The notes under the pieces are model-generated. The model made no database searches and was not told the origin of the DNA. It saw nothing but the letters and a program-made list of their open reading frames with translations. From Oxalobacteraceae bacterium UBA7693 (lineage in GTDB: Bacteria > Pseudomonadota > Gammaproteobacteria > Burkholderiales > Burkholderiaceae_D): a DNA stretch of 27,276 nucleotides. The stretch covers positions 2,732 to 30,007 of the forward strand of contig DLGN01000345.1 in NCBI GenBank assembly GCA_002482715.1. Direction: 5' to 3'. The translations under genes and the position numbers were made by a program. Each line of letters begins with the position of its first letter. The first letter of the stretch is position 1. Below are positions 14,029 to 22,823 of this stretch, one piece after another.

Positions 14029-15432
14029 TTACGTGTTTGATTGATTTAGAAAATCGCTAAACCATTGACCACTTTGTTTCAAAGTTCGCGCTTGCGTGGC
14101 AAAGTCGACATGCACCATACCAAAACGACGTAAGTACCCTTCCGCCCACTCAAAATTGTCTATCAAGCTCCATGCGAAGTAGCCACGCACATCGACGCCT
14201 TGTTGGCGTGCTTGCTTTAACGCATCAAGGTGGCGGATAAAGTAATCACGCCTTTGACTATCGTTGACGCTACCATCGGCTTCCAATTGATCATCGTAAC
14301 TAGAACCATTTTCAGTCAGATAAATCGGTAATGCTGGGTAGTCTTGCGTAATTCGGTACAAAAGTTCGCGCATACCATCGGGTGCGACTTCCCAGCCAAA
14401 GTCGGTTCGTTCACGACCTGGTAGCTCGCGCAAACGTGTATGCAGCGGGGGATTTTCTGGTGCGGCGGTAATCGTTTCAGGGAAGTAATAATTGATACCG
14501 AGAAAGTCGATTGGCGTCGCAATATGCTCGATATCGCCATCGTGTATTTTTGGTAGAAATTCAGCACAATGCGCTTGGATATCCAAAGGATAACCGCGAC
14601 CGAATAAGGGATCGAGAAACCAACGATTTCGCAAGCCATCGTGCCTTTGCATCGCTTCTTGATCCTCTTCGTTTTCACTTGCGGCTCGTAAAGGATGCAG
14701 ACTCAGCGCGATGCCAACCTGTGCATCTGCGACATTGGATTTGATCAAAGGAACCGCCAACCCATGCGACAGCATGACATGATGGGCGACTTGCAATGCG
14801 GCTTTGAAATCTTTTTGACCAGGTGCGTGCATACCATCCCAATTGCCATGCATCGCGGTACACCAAGGTTCATTGTGGGTAATCCAGTTTTTTACGCGAT
14901 CGCCAAGACGACGCGTGACGGCATCGGCATATGCCAGATAGGCGTCTATCGTAGCGCGGTTCTCCCAACCACCAACATCTTGCAAGTATTGTGGCAAATC
15001 CCAATGATACAAAGTTGCCCACGGTTGCAAACCGCGTTCCAACATGCCATCGACCAAACGTGAATAGAAATCTAAACCACGCTGGTTAGGCGCACCACCG
15101 ATCTCTGTGATGATGCGTGGCCAAGCGATGGAAAAACGGTAAGCATTCATACCAAGCTGTTGAGCAGTATCCAAGTCTTCAGGCCAACGGTGGTAGTGAT
15201 CGCAGGCGACCAAGGCATTGCTACCATCGCGGATTTTCCCCGCTTGTTGACAGAAGCTGTCCCAGATTGAAGGCACACGGCCATCTAGGTCGGCACCACC
15301 TTCAATTTGAAACGATGATGTAGAACAACCCCAAGTGAAGTCCGAGGGGAAATCAGCCCGCGCAACTGTGGGCAAGAGAATGGTAGAAGTCACGGACGTA
15401 TCGAGAATAGAAGATGGAGTGATCGGGGACAT
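14029..15432 (-). CDS. GH1 beta-glucosidase (second copy), cytoplasmic
   Basis: A 467-aa beta-glucosidase, paralogous to the one at 8019-9404 but clearly diverged. The ATG at 15432 (MSPITPSSILDTSV...) was chosen because it falls 5 bp after the GH5 stop; the longer frame from 15483 would overlap GH5 by 46 bp. Its ribosome binding site is weak, suggesting translational coupling. The N-terminal 27 residues are a low-similarity extension before the family motif FTWGCSTSSFQIEGG. Acid/base E188 is in THNEPW and nucleophile E374 in YLTENG. The late motif YFAWSLIDNFEWAEGY is intact. It has no convincing signal peptide and is therefore cytoplasmic. Paired with GH5, it likely splits oligosaccharides made by that lipoprotein after import. 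Confidence 0.95.
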   Translation of the reverse strand: MSPITPSSILDTSVTSTILLPTVARADFPSDFTWGCSTSSFQIEGGADLDGRVPSIWDSFCQQAGKIRDGSNALVACDHYHRWPEDLDTAQQLGMNAYRFSIAWPRIITEIGGAPNQRGLDFYSRLVDGMLERGLQPWATLYHWDLPQYLQDVGGWENRATIDAYLAYADAVTRRLGDRVKNWITHNEPWCTAMHGNWDGMHAPGQKDFKAALQVAHHVMLSHGLAVPLIKSNVADAQVGIALSLHPLRAASENEEDQEAMQRHDGLRNRWFLDPLFGRGYPLDIQAHCAEFLPKIHDGDIEHIATPIDFLGINYYFPETITAAPENPPLHTRLRELPGRERTDFGWEVAPDGMRELLYRITQDYPALPIYLTENGSSYDDQLEADGSVNDSQRRDYFIRHLDALKQARQQGVDVRGYFAWSLIDNFEWAEGYLRRFGMVHVDFATQARTLKQSGQWFSDFLNQSNT

Positions 15433-15437
15433 AATGT

Positions 15438-16826
15438 TTATGGTCGTGCAAATGGAATCGGAGCAACCGCACTTGTCATCCAAGCCATGACGGCTTGCTG
15501 CGGTTCGTAGGGAATACTGCCAAAGCTGGTAAAGAGTGTTTCAATTTCAGCGAGGCTGGCGGTCTGGAAATTCAAAGCTGGGATTTTTTGTCCATTCACA
15601 TTGGTGACGAGGCCCCATGTACCATTGCCTTGTCCACCGCTATTGCTGAGTAACTTATAAGACCAGCTAGTGGCTGCCCAGCCAAGCGCAGCATAGGTGT
15701 CATAAGTGACGCGTGTAATTTGCCCGCCCAATTCAGCGCCCAAACCAGCCCATGGTTGAAACTCGCCAATCAACAAGGCGGCGTTCAGATTCTTTAAGCG
15801 GGAATTCCATTCACAGACGCCGGTATTTCCCGTCAATCCCAACCCACCACATTGCAACCAATCTTTGTGGACTTGTAAGCTGGGCTGCCCCCAACCAAAA
15901 AAGCCTGGGTAAGGATGGATCTCAAAGGCGACGTTCTGCATACCCTGTTCTGCTGGCTTTCCATAAGCATCGATACCACTAGAATGCCCTGGCAAGATAA
16001 TGACGTGATTCATATCAACTGCGCGCACAGCTTGATAGAGCCGTTTCATTTCTTTGGCCATCACCTCAGGACTCGCTCCCCATGGTTCATTCAATAAACT
16101 GTACCCAGCTACTGCGGCGCGATTCTTATAGCGTCCCGCGACCTGTTGCCACAACCAAATGGTGCGCTCTTGGTATTCCGCGCTAGTCCAATAGAGATTC
16201 TTGCCTGCGCAACCTGAATGATGCTCCCAACCTTGACTACCGACTGCACCATGTAAATCGAGTATCACATGCATGCCACGCTGCTCAGCTTGCGAAATCG
16301 CATCATCCAAATAATCCCATGCGTCAGCTCGTAAGCTGCGTGGATTTTTCTCATCTTCCACCACGCTCCAAATGAATGGTAAGCGCACGACGTTCAAGCC
16401 AAACTGTGCAATCAAGTCCCAATCGCGTGTACGCATCCAGTTTTGTCGAAACAAGCGATACAAGCGTTCACGCTCGGCGTATCCAAAACGTTGATCTAAT
16501 ACGGCTTCCAACTTACATTGATCATCGATACCGTTAGAACCCTGTCCCATCATCCAAAATTCTTGCATCAACCAGTTGCCAAGATTGACGCCTTTCAAAA
16601 TCTTTTGACTACCGTCAGGGCGCACCCAGCGCGTGCCTTCTGTGCGCAGCATGACTGGAGTTTCACGCACGATGGATTGTGGGACGGGAACGATGACCGT
16701 ATTACTCGGTGTTGTTGTGCTTGCATTGGTATTGCTGGCACTGCTGGAGCCACAGGCATTCACGGCGAAACAGATCGCGACAATAAAAAGGCTTTGCCAG
16801 CGTTTGAAATGATTTAAGTTCAACAT
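15438..16826 (-). CDS. GH5 beta-glucanase lipoprotein (exo-1,3-beta-glucanase-like)
   Basis: A 462-aa enzyme. Residues 1-25 are a lipoprotein signal ending in the lipobox VNAC (C25), followed by a Ser/Asn/Thr linker, so it is membrane-anchored in the periplasm or on the surface. The catalytic domain opens with TRWVRPDGSQKILKGVNLGN (65-84), seen in glucan 1,3-beta-glucosidases, and continues with LNVVRLPFIW and VILDLHGAVGSQGWEHHSG. The acid/base E247 is in SLLNEPWG and the nucleophile E355 in LLIGEFQPW. The LHGA-GSQ pattern resembles GH5 exo-beta-1,3-glucanases of fungal type more than cellulases, but the exact linkage is not proven. ATG at 16826 has a strong GGAGG. First gene of a GH5-GH1 pair; a LacI operator lies 120 bp upstream. 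Confidence 0.92.
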   Translation of the reverse strand: MLNLNHFKRWQSLFIVAICFAVNACGSSSASNTNASTTTPSNTVIVPVPQSIVRETPVMLRTEGTRWVRPDGSQKILKGVNLGNWLMQEFWMMGQGSNGIDDQCKLEAVLDQRFGYAERERLYRLFRQNWMRTRDWDLIAQFGLNVVRLPFIWSVVEDEKNPRSLRADAWDYLDDAISQAEQRGMHVILDLHGAVGSQGWEHHSGCAGKNLYWTSAEYQERTIWLWQQVAGRYKNRAAVAGYSLLNEPWGASPEVMAKEMKRLYQAVRAVDMNHVIILPGHSSGIDAYGKPAEQGMQNVAFEIHPYPGFFGWGQPSLQVHKDWLQCGGLGLTGNTGVCEWNSRLKNLNAALLIGEFQPWAGLGAELGGQITRVTYDTYAALGWAATSWSYKLLSNSGGQGNGTWGLVTNVNGQKIPALNFQTASLAEIETLFTSFGSIPYEPQQAVMAWMTSAVAPIPFARP

Positions 16827-16945
16827 GACTCCTCCTTACGTCTGATCTTTATTATTGATCTGTTCCAATTTGACATCGGCTGTTACCAGCAGCAATGCTT
16901 ACGCTATCTCGGTTTCCAACTTTGATTACAATCCCATCACAAAAA

Positions 16946-16959
16946 TGGAATCGTTTCCA
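16946..16959. promoter_or_regulatory. LacI-family operator, GH5-GH1 operon
   Basis: TGGAATCGTTTCCA is the exact reverse complement of the site at 24471-24484. It lies in the 218-bp gap between the GH5 start and the end of the LacI-family gene, about 120 bp upstream of the GH5 ATG. I could not assign convincing -35/-10 boxes around it. Confidence 0.8.
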
Positions 16960-17044
16960 TTTTGCATTCAAAAAAAACACGCAAAATCGCATGTTTTCTT
17001 CGTTGCCAAGCGCCTCTCAACGTTGGCTCTCTTTCTCACTATCA

Positions 17045-18073
17045 CTATCTCTTTCGAAAAGAAGTTCGTGCCGCTTTTTCGACCGAGCTGCGCCAAGTCA
17101 TCCGCACAGGAAATTTTCGTTGTACGGGACGATCTAAGTCATAGCATCGATTAAGTAAAAAACTCAATCCGTTCAAAGTCATTTCACGCCAGGCAATATG
17201 GACAGAAGACAAGCGCGGTGCAGAGAACGCGGCAGTTTCGGTATCATCGTAGCCGACCACCGATACTTCACCTGGAACATCGATACCAGCATGTTGAAAG
17301 TAAGATAAAGCACCAACCGCCATTTCATCATTGGCACAAAATACAGCCGTGAAGTCATAGCCTGACTCAACCAACTCTTGTGCTGAGGCCCAGCCACCGT
17401 CTGGCGCAAAGTTACTTTCAGCGACCCACATTTTGCTTGTATCGATACCGCCTAGCTCCAGTTCGTGCATGAACCCACCGATACGATCCACGTTATCTGG
17501 TGCGCTCGATGGACCAGCAATCACGGCAATTTTCTTGTGCTTATGTTTCAACAAAGCTTGCGCGGCCATGCGCCCGCCTAAATTATGATCGGCTGTAAAG
17601 CACTGGTCGGCGATGCAATCATAACGATGATTCAACACCACCAGATTGGTCTTCTTTGCGCCGAGAATTTCGATATCTGCATCCTCTAAAGCATTACTCA
17701 TCACGATCAAGCCGTCACAACCACGCTCAATCAGAAAATTGATCCCATCAATCGCTTGCTCACGGAAATTACCTGCACCAACGCCGAAAGCAACCACCAT
17801 ATGCAAACCCTCGGCACGCAATTCGTTATCAATTGACTGCAAAATCGGCATGTAGAATGTCCCTTTTAGCAACGGGATATAGACTCCGATCATACGAGTT
17901 GAACCGGACAACAATGAACGCGCAGCATGTGATGGGCGGAAATCCAGCTCTTCAATGGCTTTTTTAACTTTTTCCAAAGTCGCGGGCGATACCGATCCTT
18001 TGCCACTCACGACCCGTGAGGCGGTTCCCAATCCAACGCCTGCTAGGCGGGCTACATCTTTAATGGTTGCCAT
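17045..18073 (-). CDS. LacI-family transcriptional repressor, presumed regulator of the glucan locus
   Basis: A 342-aa DNA-binding protein. Residues 1-55 are the LacI helix-turn-helix plus hinge: TIKDVARLAGVGLGTASRVV, then SPATLEKVKKAIEELDFRPS and AARSLLSG. From residue 60 (TRMIGVYIPLLKGTFY) to about 335 is the periplasmic-binding-protein-like sensor domain, with CFTADHNLGGRMAAQALL, AVFCANDEMAVGAL and VVGYDDTETAAF typical of the family. The effector is probably a glucan oligosaccharide or glucose derivative; sequence alone does not say. Four matching 14-bp palindromes lie before the GH3, GH5, ABC and GH16 units. None was seen in the 219 bp before this gene itself, so autoregulation is not indicated. 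ATG 18073 has only a weak ribosome binding site. Confidence 0.95.
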   Translation of the reverse strand: MATIKDVARLAGVGLGTASRVVSGKGSVSPATLEKVKKAIEELDFRPSHAARSLLSGSTRMIGVYIPLLKGTFYMPILQSIDNELRAEGLHMVVAFGVGAGNFREQAIDGINFLIERGCDGLIVMSNALEDADIEILGAKKTNLVVLNHRYDCIADQCFTADHNLGGRMAAQALLKHKHKKIAVIAGPSSAPDNVDRIGGFMHELELGGIDTSKMWVAESNFAPDGGWASAQELVESGYDFTAVFCANDEMAVGALSYFQHAGIDVPGEVSVVGYDDTETAAFSAPRLSSVHIAWREMTLNGLSFLLNRCYDLDRPVQRKFPVRMTWRSSVEKAARTSFRKR

Positions 18074-18292
18074 AATCTGTTTTACTCTCGCTTCCCATGA
18101 AGGGTTTGGCGCTGAACAATTCTGTAAAGAGGTATTGTAACGCGCTCTTCTGTCTTCCTCTCAAAACTACTAACCGAGCTGATACCTCTGCAACACATCG
18201 TTCAAAGCTTATTCTAAACATATCGACTTTCTGGCTGTCGATTCATCTACATCGATTCACCAGTGCATTCTTGCATTCGTGCTACCAAAACA

Positions 18293-19882
18293 TTACGTGC
18301 CATAGCGCTGCATCTGCGGCATTACACCAAAATCCACTTTTTCCGCGGCACAAGTGGCGGCAATAAACTCAGCATGGGTCGGCATTACATCCACGCATTT
18401 TTGTATGGTCTTTTGTACCTGACTGAGGAAATAAGCAATATCCTCCTCGCTGCGCTGATCCACCAAGGGATGATAGCTACTGGCGCGCAAACCCTGTCCA
18501 TGCATGACTTGTAACCAGCTTGCATCAGCAAACAACTCTTCGCCTAATCGGAAAATGCGGCCATGGCTACGATACAAATCAATTCGGTGCTGGACCTCTT
18601 TCGGCACTTCCATCTCACGGCAATATTGCCAGAATGGCGCATCTTGGTGCTGATTCAACTTGTAGTGCATGATCAAAAAATCGCGAATACGCAGGTATTC
18701 CTCATCATTTTGTGCATTATAGGTATCGATATCCACCTGACTGAAACCACGGTCGGGGAACAAGCTCAGTAGTCGCATGATCGCCGTTTGTATCATGTGA
18801 ATACTGGTCGATTCGAGTGGCTCCATAAAACCACCAGACAATCCGATTGCTACGCAGTTCTTATTCCAAGCACGTTTGCGCTTACCCGTGGTGAAGCGAA
18901 TCAAGCGTGGCTCTGCTAATGCTTGGCCATCCAAATTGCGCATCAAGATAGCTTGTGCCTCATCTGCACTCATGAATTTACTGCAAAAGACATGGCCGTT
19001 CCCAGTCCGATGCTGCAATGGAATCCGCCACTGCCAACCCGCCTGATGCGCCGTTGAGCGAGTGTAAGGCAATAAGGTTTCAGATGAGGTGCATGGCACG
19101 GCAATCGCACTATCAGCTGGTAAATAATGACTCCAATCCTCATACCCCGTCTGCAAAGTCTTTTCGATCAGCAGGCCAGACAAACCCGAGCAATCAATAA
19201 AGAAATCTGCACTGATCAGCTCCTCATTTTCCATGCGTAAGGCAGTGATATGTCCATTCTGCGCATTGGTCTGCACTTCGACGATCCGCCCTTCGGTACG
19301 CAAAACACCTTGGCGCTCGGCGATACCACGCAAATATCGTGCATACAAACCCGCATCAAAATGAAAAGCATAAGAGATATCCGACAAAGGCGAATTCGGC
19401 ATATCTTTGGGTGGCCGCATAAATTTAGCGTGACGCGGCGCGACGGTATTAATCGAAAACGCTTCTAAATCAGGTGCTTTGCCAGCTAGATACATCTTGA
19501 GCCAGTATTGATAAAACTTGGCAACCACCTGATCGCGCCCGATTTGACCAAAACCATGAATATAGCTATCACCTGGCTTGCCCCAGTTCACAAACTCGAT
19601 GCCGAGTTTAAATGTCGCTTGAGTTTGCCGAATGAATTCATCTTCATCCAAATTCAACAATTGATTAAAAGCGCGAATACTCGGAATCGTTGCCTCGCCA
19701 ACGCCGATGGTCGAAATCTGATCCGACTCGACCAAACGAATCCGCTGTCCATGAGGCAGGCAACGCGACAAAGCCGCAGCGGTCATCCAACCAGCGGTTC
19801 CACCACCAACGATAACTACATCCCTTAGGGTGCGTTCGTTTTGTTGGTTTGAAGGCATAGCCTTATTCAGATCTGGGTGCAT
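18293..19882 (-). CDS. Flavin-dependent (tryptophan) halogenase-like protein
   Basis: A 529-aa FAD-dependent protein of the tryptophan halogenase family. The FAD-binding GGGTAGWMTA is at residues 26-35, with GVGEATIP at 60-67. K92, in TQATFKLGIEFVNWG, aligns with the lysine that forms the reactive halogenating species in PrnA/RebH. The family signature WxWxIP is present as WQWRIP, and FMEPLESTSIHM carries the conserved active-site Glu. So the catalytic residues appear intact. Family knowledge: members of this kind often lie in carbohydrate-utilisation loci of proteobacteria with no known halogenated product. Here it follows the ABC ATPase gene by 8 bp, with AGGA before ATG 19882, so it is probably the last gene of the sugar transporter operon. 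The substrate is unknown, and a flavin reductase partner is not in the window. Confidence 0.93.
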   Translation of the reverse strand: MHPDLNKAMPSNQQNERTLRDVVIVGGGTAGWMTAAALSRCLPHGQRIRLVESDQISTIGVGEATIPSIRAFNQLLNLDEDEFIRQTQATFKLGIEFVNWGKPGDSYIHGFGQIGRDQVVAKFYQYWLKMYLAGKAPDLEAFSINTVAPRHAKFMRPPKDMPNSPLSDISYAFHFDAGLYARYLRGIAERQGVLRTEGRIVEVQTNAQNGHITALRMENEELISADFFIDCSGLSGLLIEKTLQTGYEDWSHYLPADSAIAVPCTSSETLLPYTRSTAHQAGWQWRIPLQHRTGNGHVFCSKFMSADEAQAILMRNLDGQALAEPRLIRFTTGKRKRAWNKNCVAIGLSGGFMEPLESTSIHMIQTAIMRLLSLFPDRGFSQVDIDTYNAQNDEEYLRIRDFLIMHYKLNQHQDAPFWQYCREMEVPKEVQHRIDLYRSHGRIFRLGEELFADASWLQVMHGQGLRASSYHPLVDQRSEEDIAYFLSQVQKTIQKCVDVMPTHAEFIAATCAAEKVDFGVMPQMQRYGT

Positions 19883-19890
19883 AGTGAATC

Positions 19891-20955
19891 CTACAGTCGT
19901 TGTTCTGTCGTGGGATCAAACAGAGAAATCTTGCGCGTATCGATGCTGTACAACACAGTCTGACCGATCGCAAACGGGCGCTGTTCATTCACGATACAAG
20001 AAATCGTTTGTGCTCCAGCTTGCAGCCAGACGACCTGATGATACCCCATCGGTTCTACTAGCGCGACTGAACCGACAAACGATCCATCATCACGAATTTG
20101 AATTTGTTCAGGACGCACGCCCATGATCACTTCTCCGCTATGTACCCCAGAATCAGCAAAGACATATGAAGACAAATCCATATTGATCGAGTTTGAAACA
20201 AAGCGCCGTTGGGAGTCTAATTGACCTTGAATGAAATTTATCGCTGGCGCGCCTAAAAAACCAGCCACAAACAAATTCACTGGGCGCTCATACACACATT
20301 CTGGTGTACCGATCTGCTGAATCTTACCCGCCTGCATGACCACAATGCGCGTCGCCAAAGTCATTGCCTCGACTTGGTCATGGGTCACATAGATCATGGT
20401 CGACTGCAATTGCTGGTGCAATAACTTGAGCTCGCGACGTAAATTGGTGCGCAATTTCGCATCCAAATTCGACAAAGGTTCATCAAACAAAAACACTTCC
20501 GCTTCACGCACTAAAGCACGTCCAATAGCTACCCGTTGTCTTTGTCCACCGGACAGTGCTGCGGGCTTACGTTTCAATAGCGGCGTCAGATGCAACATCT
20601 CGGCGACCTTATTGATACGTCTTTCGATCTCAGCTTTAGGAGTACCGTTGATCCGCAACCCAAAAGACATGTTTTTTTCGACAGTCATGGTGGGATACAG
20701 TGCGTACGATTGAAACACCATCCCGATTTGACGCTCGCTAGGGTCCGCCCACGTCATGTCTTGACCAGCAATTTCTACAGTCCCGGCGCTAACGTCAATC
20801 AAGCCAGCAATCGCGTGTAACAAAGTCGATTTGCCGCAACCAGAAGGGCCGAGCAACACCAAGAACTCGCCCGCTTCTACCGCGAGATTAAGTTCAGAAA
20901 TAATCTGATTGCCACTCAGATTGATGCCCAGATTTTGCAAACGAACATTTGCCAC
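19891..20955 (-). CDS. Sugar ABC transporter ATP-binding protein (MalK/UgpC/MsmX type)
   Basis: A 354-aa ATPase that energises sugar import at the inner face of the cytoplasmic membrane. Walker A GPSGCGKST is at 36-44, Q-loop FQSYALYP near 81, signature LSGGQRQR at 134-141, Walker B FLFDEP around 155-160, D-loop SNLDAKLR and switch H192 in YVTHDQ. Residues from about 235 form the C-terminal regulatory TOBE-like domain (VIMGVRPEQIQI) shared by MalK/UgpC. It starts with GTG at 20955, preceded by AAAGGA 6 nt upstream. It lies 73 bp after the second permease, a wider gap than elsewhere in the operon, and 8 bp before the halogenase gene. Confidence 0.96.
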   Translation of the reverse strand: MANVRLQNLGINLSGNQIISELNLAVEAGEFLVLLGPSGCGKSTLLHAIAGLIDVSAGTVEIAGQDMTWADPSERQIGMVFQSYALYPTMTVEKNMSFGLRINGTPKAEIERRINKVAEMLHLTPLLKRKPAALSGGQRQRVAIGRALVREAEVFLFDEPLSNLDAKLRTNLRRELKLLHQQLQSTMIYVTHDQVEAMTLATRIVVMQAGKIQQIGTPECVYERPVNLFVAGFLGAPAINFIQGQLDSQRRFVSNSINMDLSSYVFADSGVHSGEVIMGVRPEQIQIRDDGSFVGSVALVEPMGYHQVVWLQAGAQTISCIVNEQRPFAIGQTVLYSIDTRKISLFDPTTEQRL

Positions 20956-21028
20956 GTTGTATCCTTTATTTCCCTTTTTGTGCTGCGTATTTGTTTTTAC
21001 TGTTGATCGTTACTCAGGTGAATGGCGA

Positions 21029-21934
21029 TCAGCCTTTGACCGCACCGGCCGCAATGCCACGTACAAACCATCGTCCTGACACAAAGTACAGCGTCAACGG
21101 CACCAGTGATGTCAAAATCGTCGCCGCCATGTTCACGTTGTATAGCCGCGTGCCGGTCGTCGTATTAATTACATTGTTGAGTTGCACCGTCATCGGCAAG
21201 TGATCGCGCCCAGCGAAAACCAAGCCGAGGATGTAATCATTCCACACACCCGTCAATTGCATAATCGCTGCCACCACAATGATCGGCGTTGACATCGGCA
21301 ACACCAACTGCACGAAAATTCGGACGAAGCCTCCGCCATCGATACGTGCCGCTTGAAACAATTCATGTGGAATCGTGCTGTAATAGTTACGGAACAAGAG
21401 CGTCATCACCGGCATACTAAACACCGTATGAACCAAGACGATGCCAGGTAAGGAACTATATAAATCGACACTCGCTAAAATTCTTACCAGCGGAAAAATC
21501 ATCACCTGTACAGGAATGAAAGCGCCCACCATTAAGATACCAAACAAAATATTTGCACCACGTGGTCGCCAAAATGACAAAGCATAACCATTGAGCGCGC
21601 CTAAAAAGATCGGAATAATGGTGCTAGGGAGAGCGATTGCCAACGAGTTCATAAAGCCACCGCGAATACCTTCACAGTCAATACCTGTGCAGGCGCTGGA
21701 CCACGCAGTAATCCAAGGCTCGATGGTGAATTGTGTCGGTAATGCGAAAATATTCCCCATCCGAATTTCATCCATGCTTTTCACTGATGTGACGAGCATA
21801 ATGTATAGCGGTAGTAAGAAGAACACCGCAGCACTCAACAAGAAAGCGTAGATCCCCAAGCGAGCTGGCGTCCAGCTGCGCGTTCCGCGTTTTGCATACT
21901 TAGACTTATGTTGTACAGCCGTCGTGGTACTCAT
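21029..21934 (-). CDS. Sugar ABC transporter permease (MalG type)
   Basis: A 301-aa inner-membrane protein with six likely transmembrane segments. The first, LGIYAFLLSAAVFFLLPLYI, is followed by a periplasmic loop with two Cys (SSACTGIDCEG). The cytoplasmic EAA loop is HELFQAARIDGGGFVRIFVQ, the docking site for the ATPase. The N-terminal 24 residues are basic and cytoplasmic. The end (LYFVSGRWFVRGIAAGAVKG) is the usual MalG-type C-terminus. Its ATG overlaps the TGA of the preceding permease (ATGA), so the two are translationally coupled and surely act as a heterodimer. Length and layout match glucose/mannose or oligosaccharide importers of the CUT1 class. Confidence 0.95.
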   Translation of the reverse strand: MSTTTAVQHKSKYAKRGTRSWTPARLGIYAFLLSAAVFFLLPLYIMLVTSVKSMDEIRMGNIFALPTQFTIEPWITAWSSACTGIDCEGIRGGFMNSLAIALPSTIIPIFLGALNGYALSFWRPRGANILFGILMVGAFIPVQVMIFPLVRILASVDLYSSLPGIVLVHTVFSMPVMTLLFRNYYSTIPHELFQAARIDGGGFVRIFVQLVLPMSTPIIVVAAIMQLTGVWNDYILGLVFAGRDHLPMTVQLNNVINTTTGTRLYNVNMAATILTSLVPLTLYFVSGRWFVRGIAAGAVKG

Positions 21935-22818
21935 GCGTGCTTCCTCCGACTGCGTGCGTACACATAAGGAGCAAGAATCACAATCACCGGCACCAGCAAC
22001 ATCACTGCGCCAGCAGAGGCAAGTGCAATATTCGCGCGACCAAACAAATGATCCATAATGAATTTGGCAGGTACCTCGCTGGCTGTGCCGGGTCCGCCTT
22101 GCGTCATCGCAACCACCGAATCAAATAAGTTAATCGCTGTGGTCGACAACAATAAGAAAACCGTGGCGATGGCTGGAGCGAGCATCGGGATCACGATTGA
22201 AACATAAACGCGCCAGACGGGGATGCCATCGAGACGGGCGGCCTTCCAAATTTCCTCGTCAATACCGCGCAGTGCCGCCAATAGCAAAGCCATCACTAGT
22301 CCCGCTGTCTGCCAAACTGTCGCAATCACAATGGTGTAGATCACCTTATCTTGATCAATAATCCAATCAAAAGTGAAGTCAGGGAAACCCATTTGGCGCA
22401 CCGCATACTCGATACCAATTCCAGGGGTCAACATCCATTGCCAAATTAAACCCGTCGCCACGAATGACATCGCATACGGATATAAAAAGACTGTACGCAG
22501 TGCCCCCTCTGCCATCACTTTTTGGTCAATAAAAACAGCTAACAAAAAACCCAAAATCATACTGATCAAAATGAATAACACGGTATAGACAGCGATGTTC
22601 TCAATCGACAGCAACCATCGATCGTTGTCAAACAATTTTACATACTGCGCGAAACCAACAAAGGTGTCCGTCGGCATGGTGCGTGAGTTTGAGAACGACA
22701 CCCTAATCGACCACAATGTCGCGCCCAAATAGGCGACCAAGGTCACCATCGCCATCGGCAAGATGGCAGCGAACGGTACAAAGCGACGGAACAGACGTTG
22801 GGTTAAGTGCTTGCGCAT
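21931..22818 (-). CDS. Sugar ABC transporter permease (MalF type)
   Basis: A 295-aa inner-membrane protein with about six transmembrane helices, the first at residues 15-36 (FAAILPMAMVTLVAYLGATL). The EAA loop reads EEIWKAARLDGIPVWRVYVS. The region FSNSRTMPTDTFVGFAQYVKLF after TM1 is typical of MalF-like CUT1 permeases. It forms the translocation pore with the MalG-type partner, whose ATG overlaps its stop by 4 bp. It begins 5 bp after the stop of the binding-protein gene. The very short spacing across SBP-MalF-MalG shows a single operon. Confidence 0.95.
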   Translation of the reverse strand: MRKHLTQRLFRRFVPFAAILPMAMVTLVAYLGATLWSIRVSFSNSRTMPTDTFVGFAQYVKLFDNDRWLLSIENIAVYTVLFILISMILGFLLAVFIDQKVMAEGALRTVFLYPYAMSFVATGLIWQWMLTPGIGIEYAVRQMGFPDFTFDWIIDQDKVIYTIVIATVWQTAGLVMALLLAALRGIDEEIWKAARLDGIPVWRVYVSIVIPMLAPAIATVFLLLSTTAINLFDSVVAMTQGGPGTASEVPAKFIMDHLFGRANIALASAGAVMLLVPVIVILAPYVYARSRRKHA

Positions 22819-22823
22819 GTGGT

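Noticed and set aside
15433..15483. Upstream start for the second GH1 (MDDKCGCSD...)
   Set aside because: It would overlap GH5 by 46 bp and add residues with no match to the GH1 family; ATG 15432 fits the operon spacing.
18074..18292. Operator for autoregulation of the LacI-family gene
   Set aside because: No TGGAAACG-type palindrome was found in this gap.
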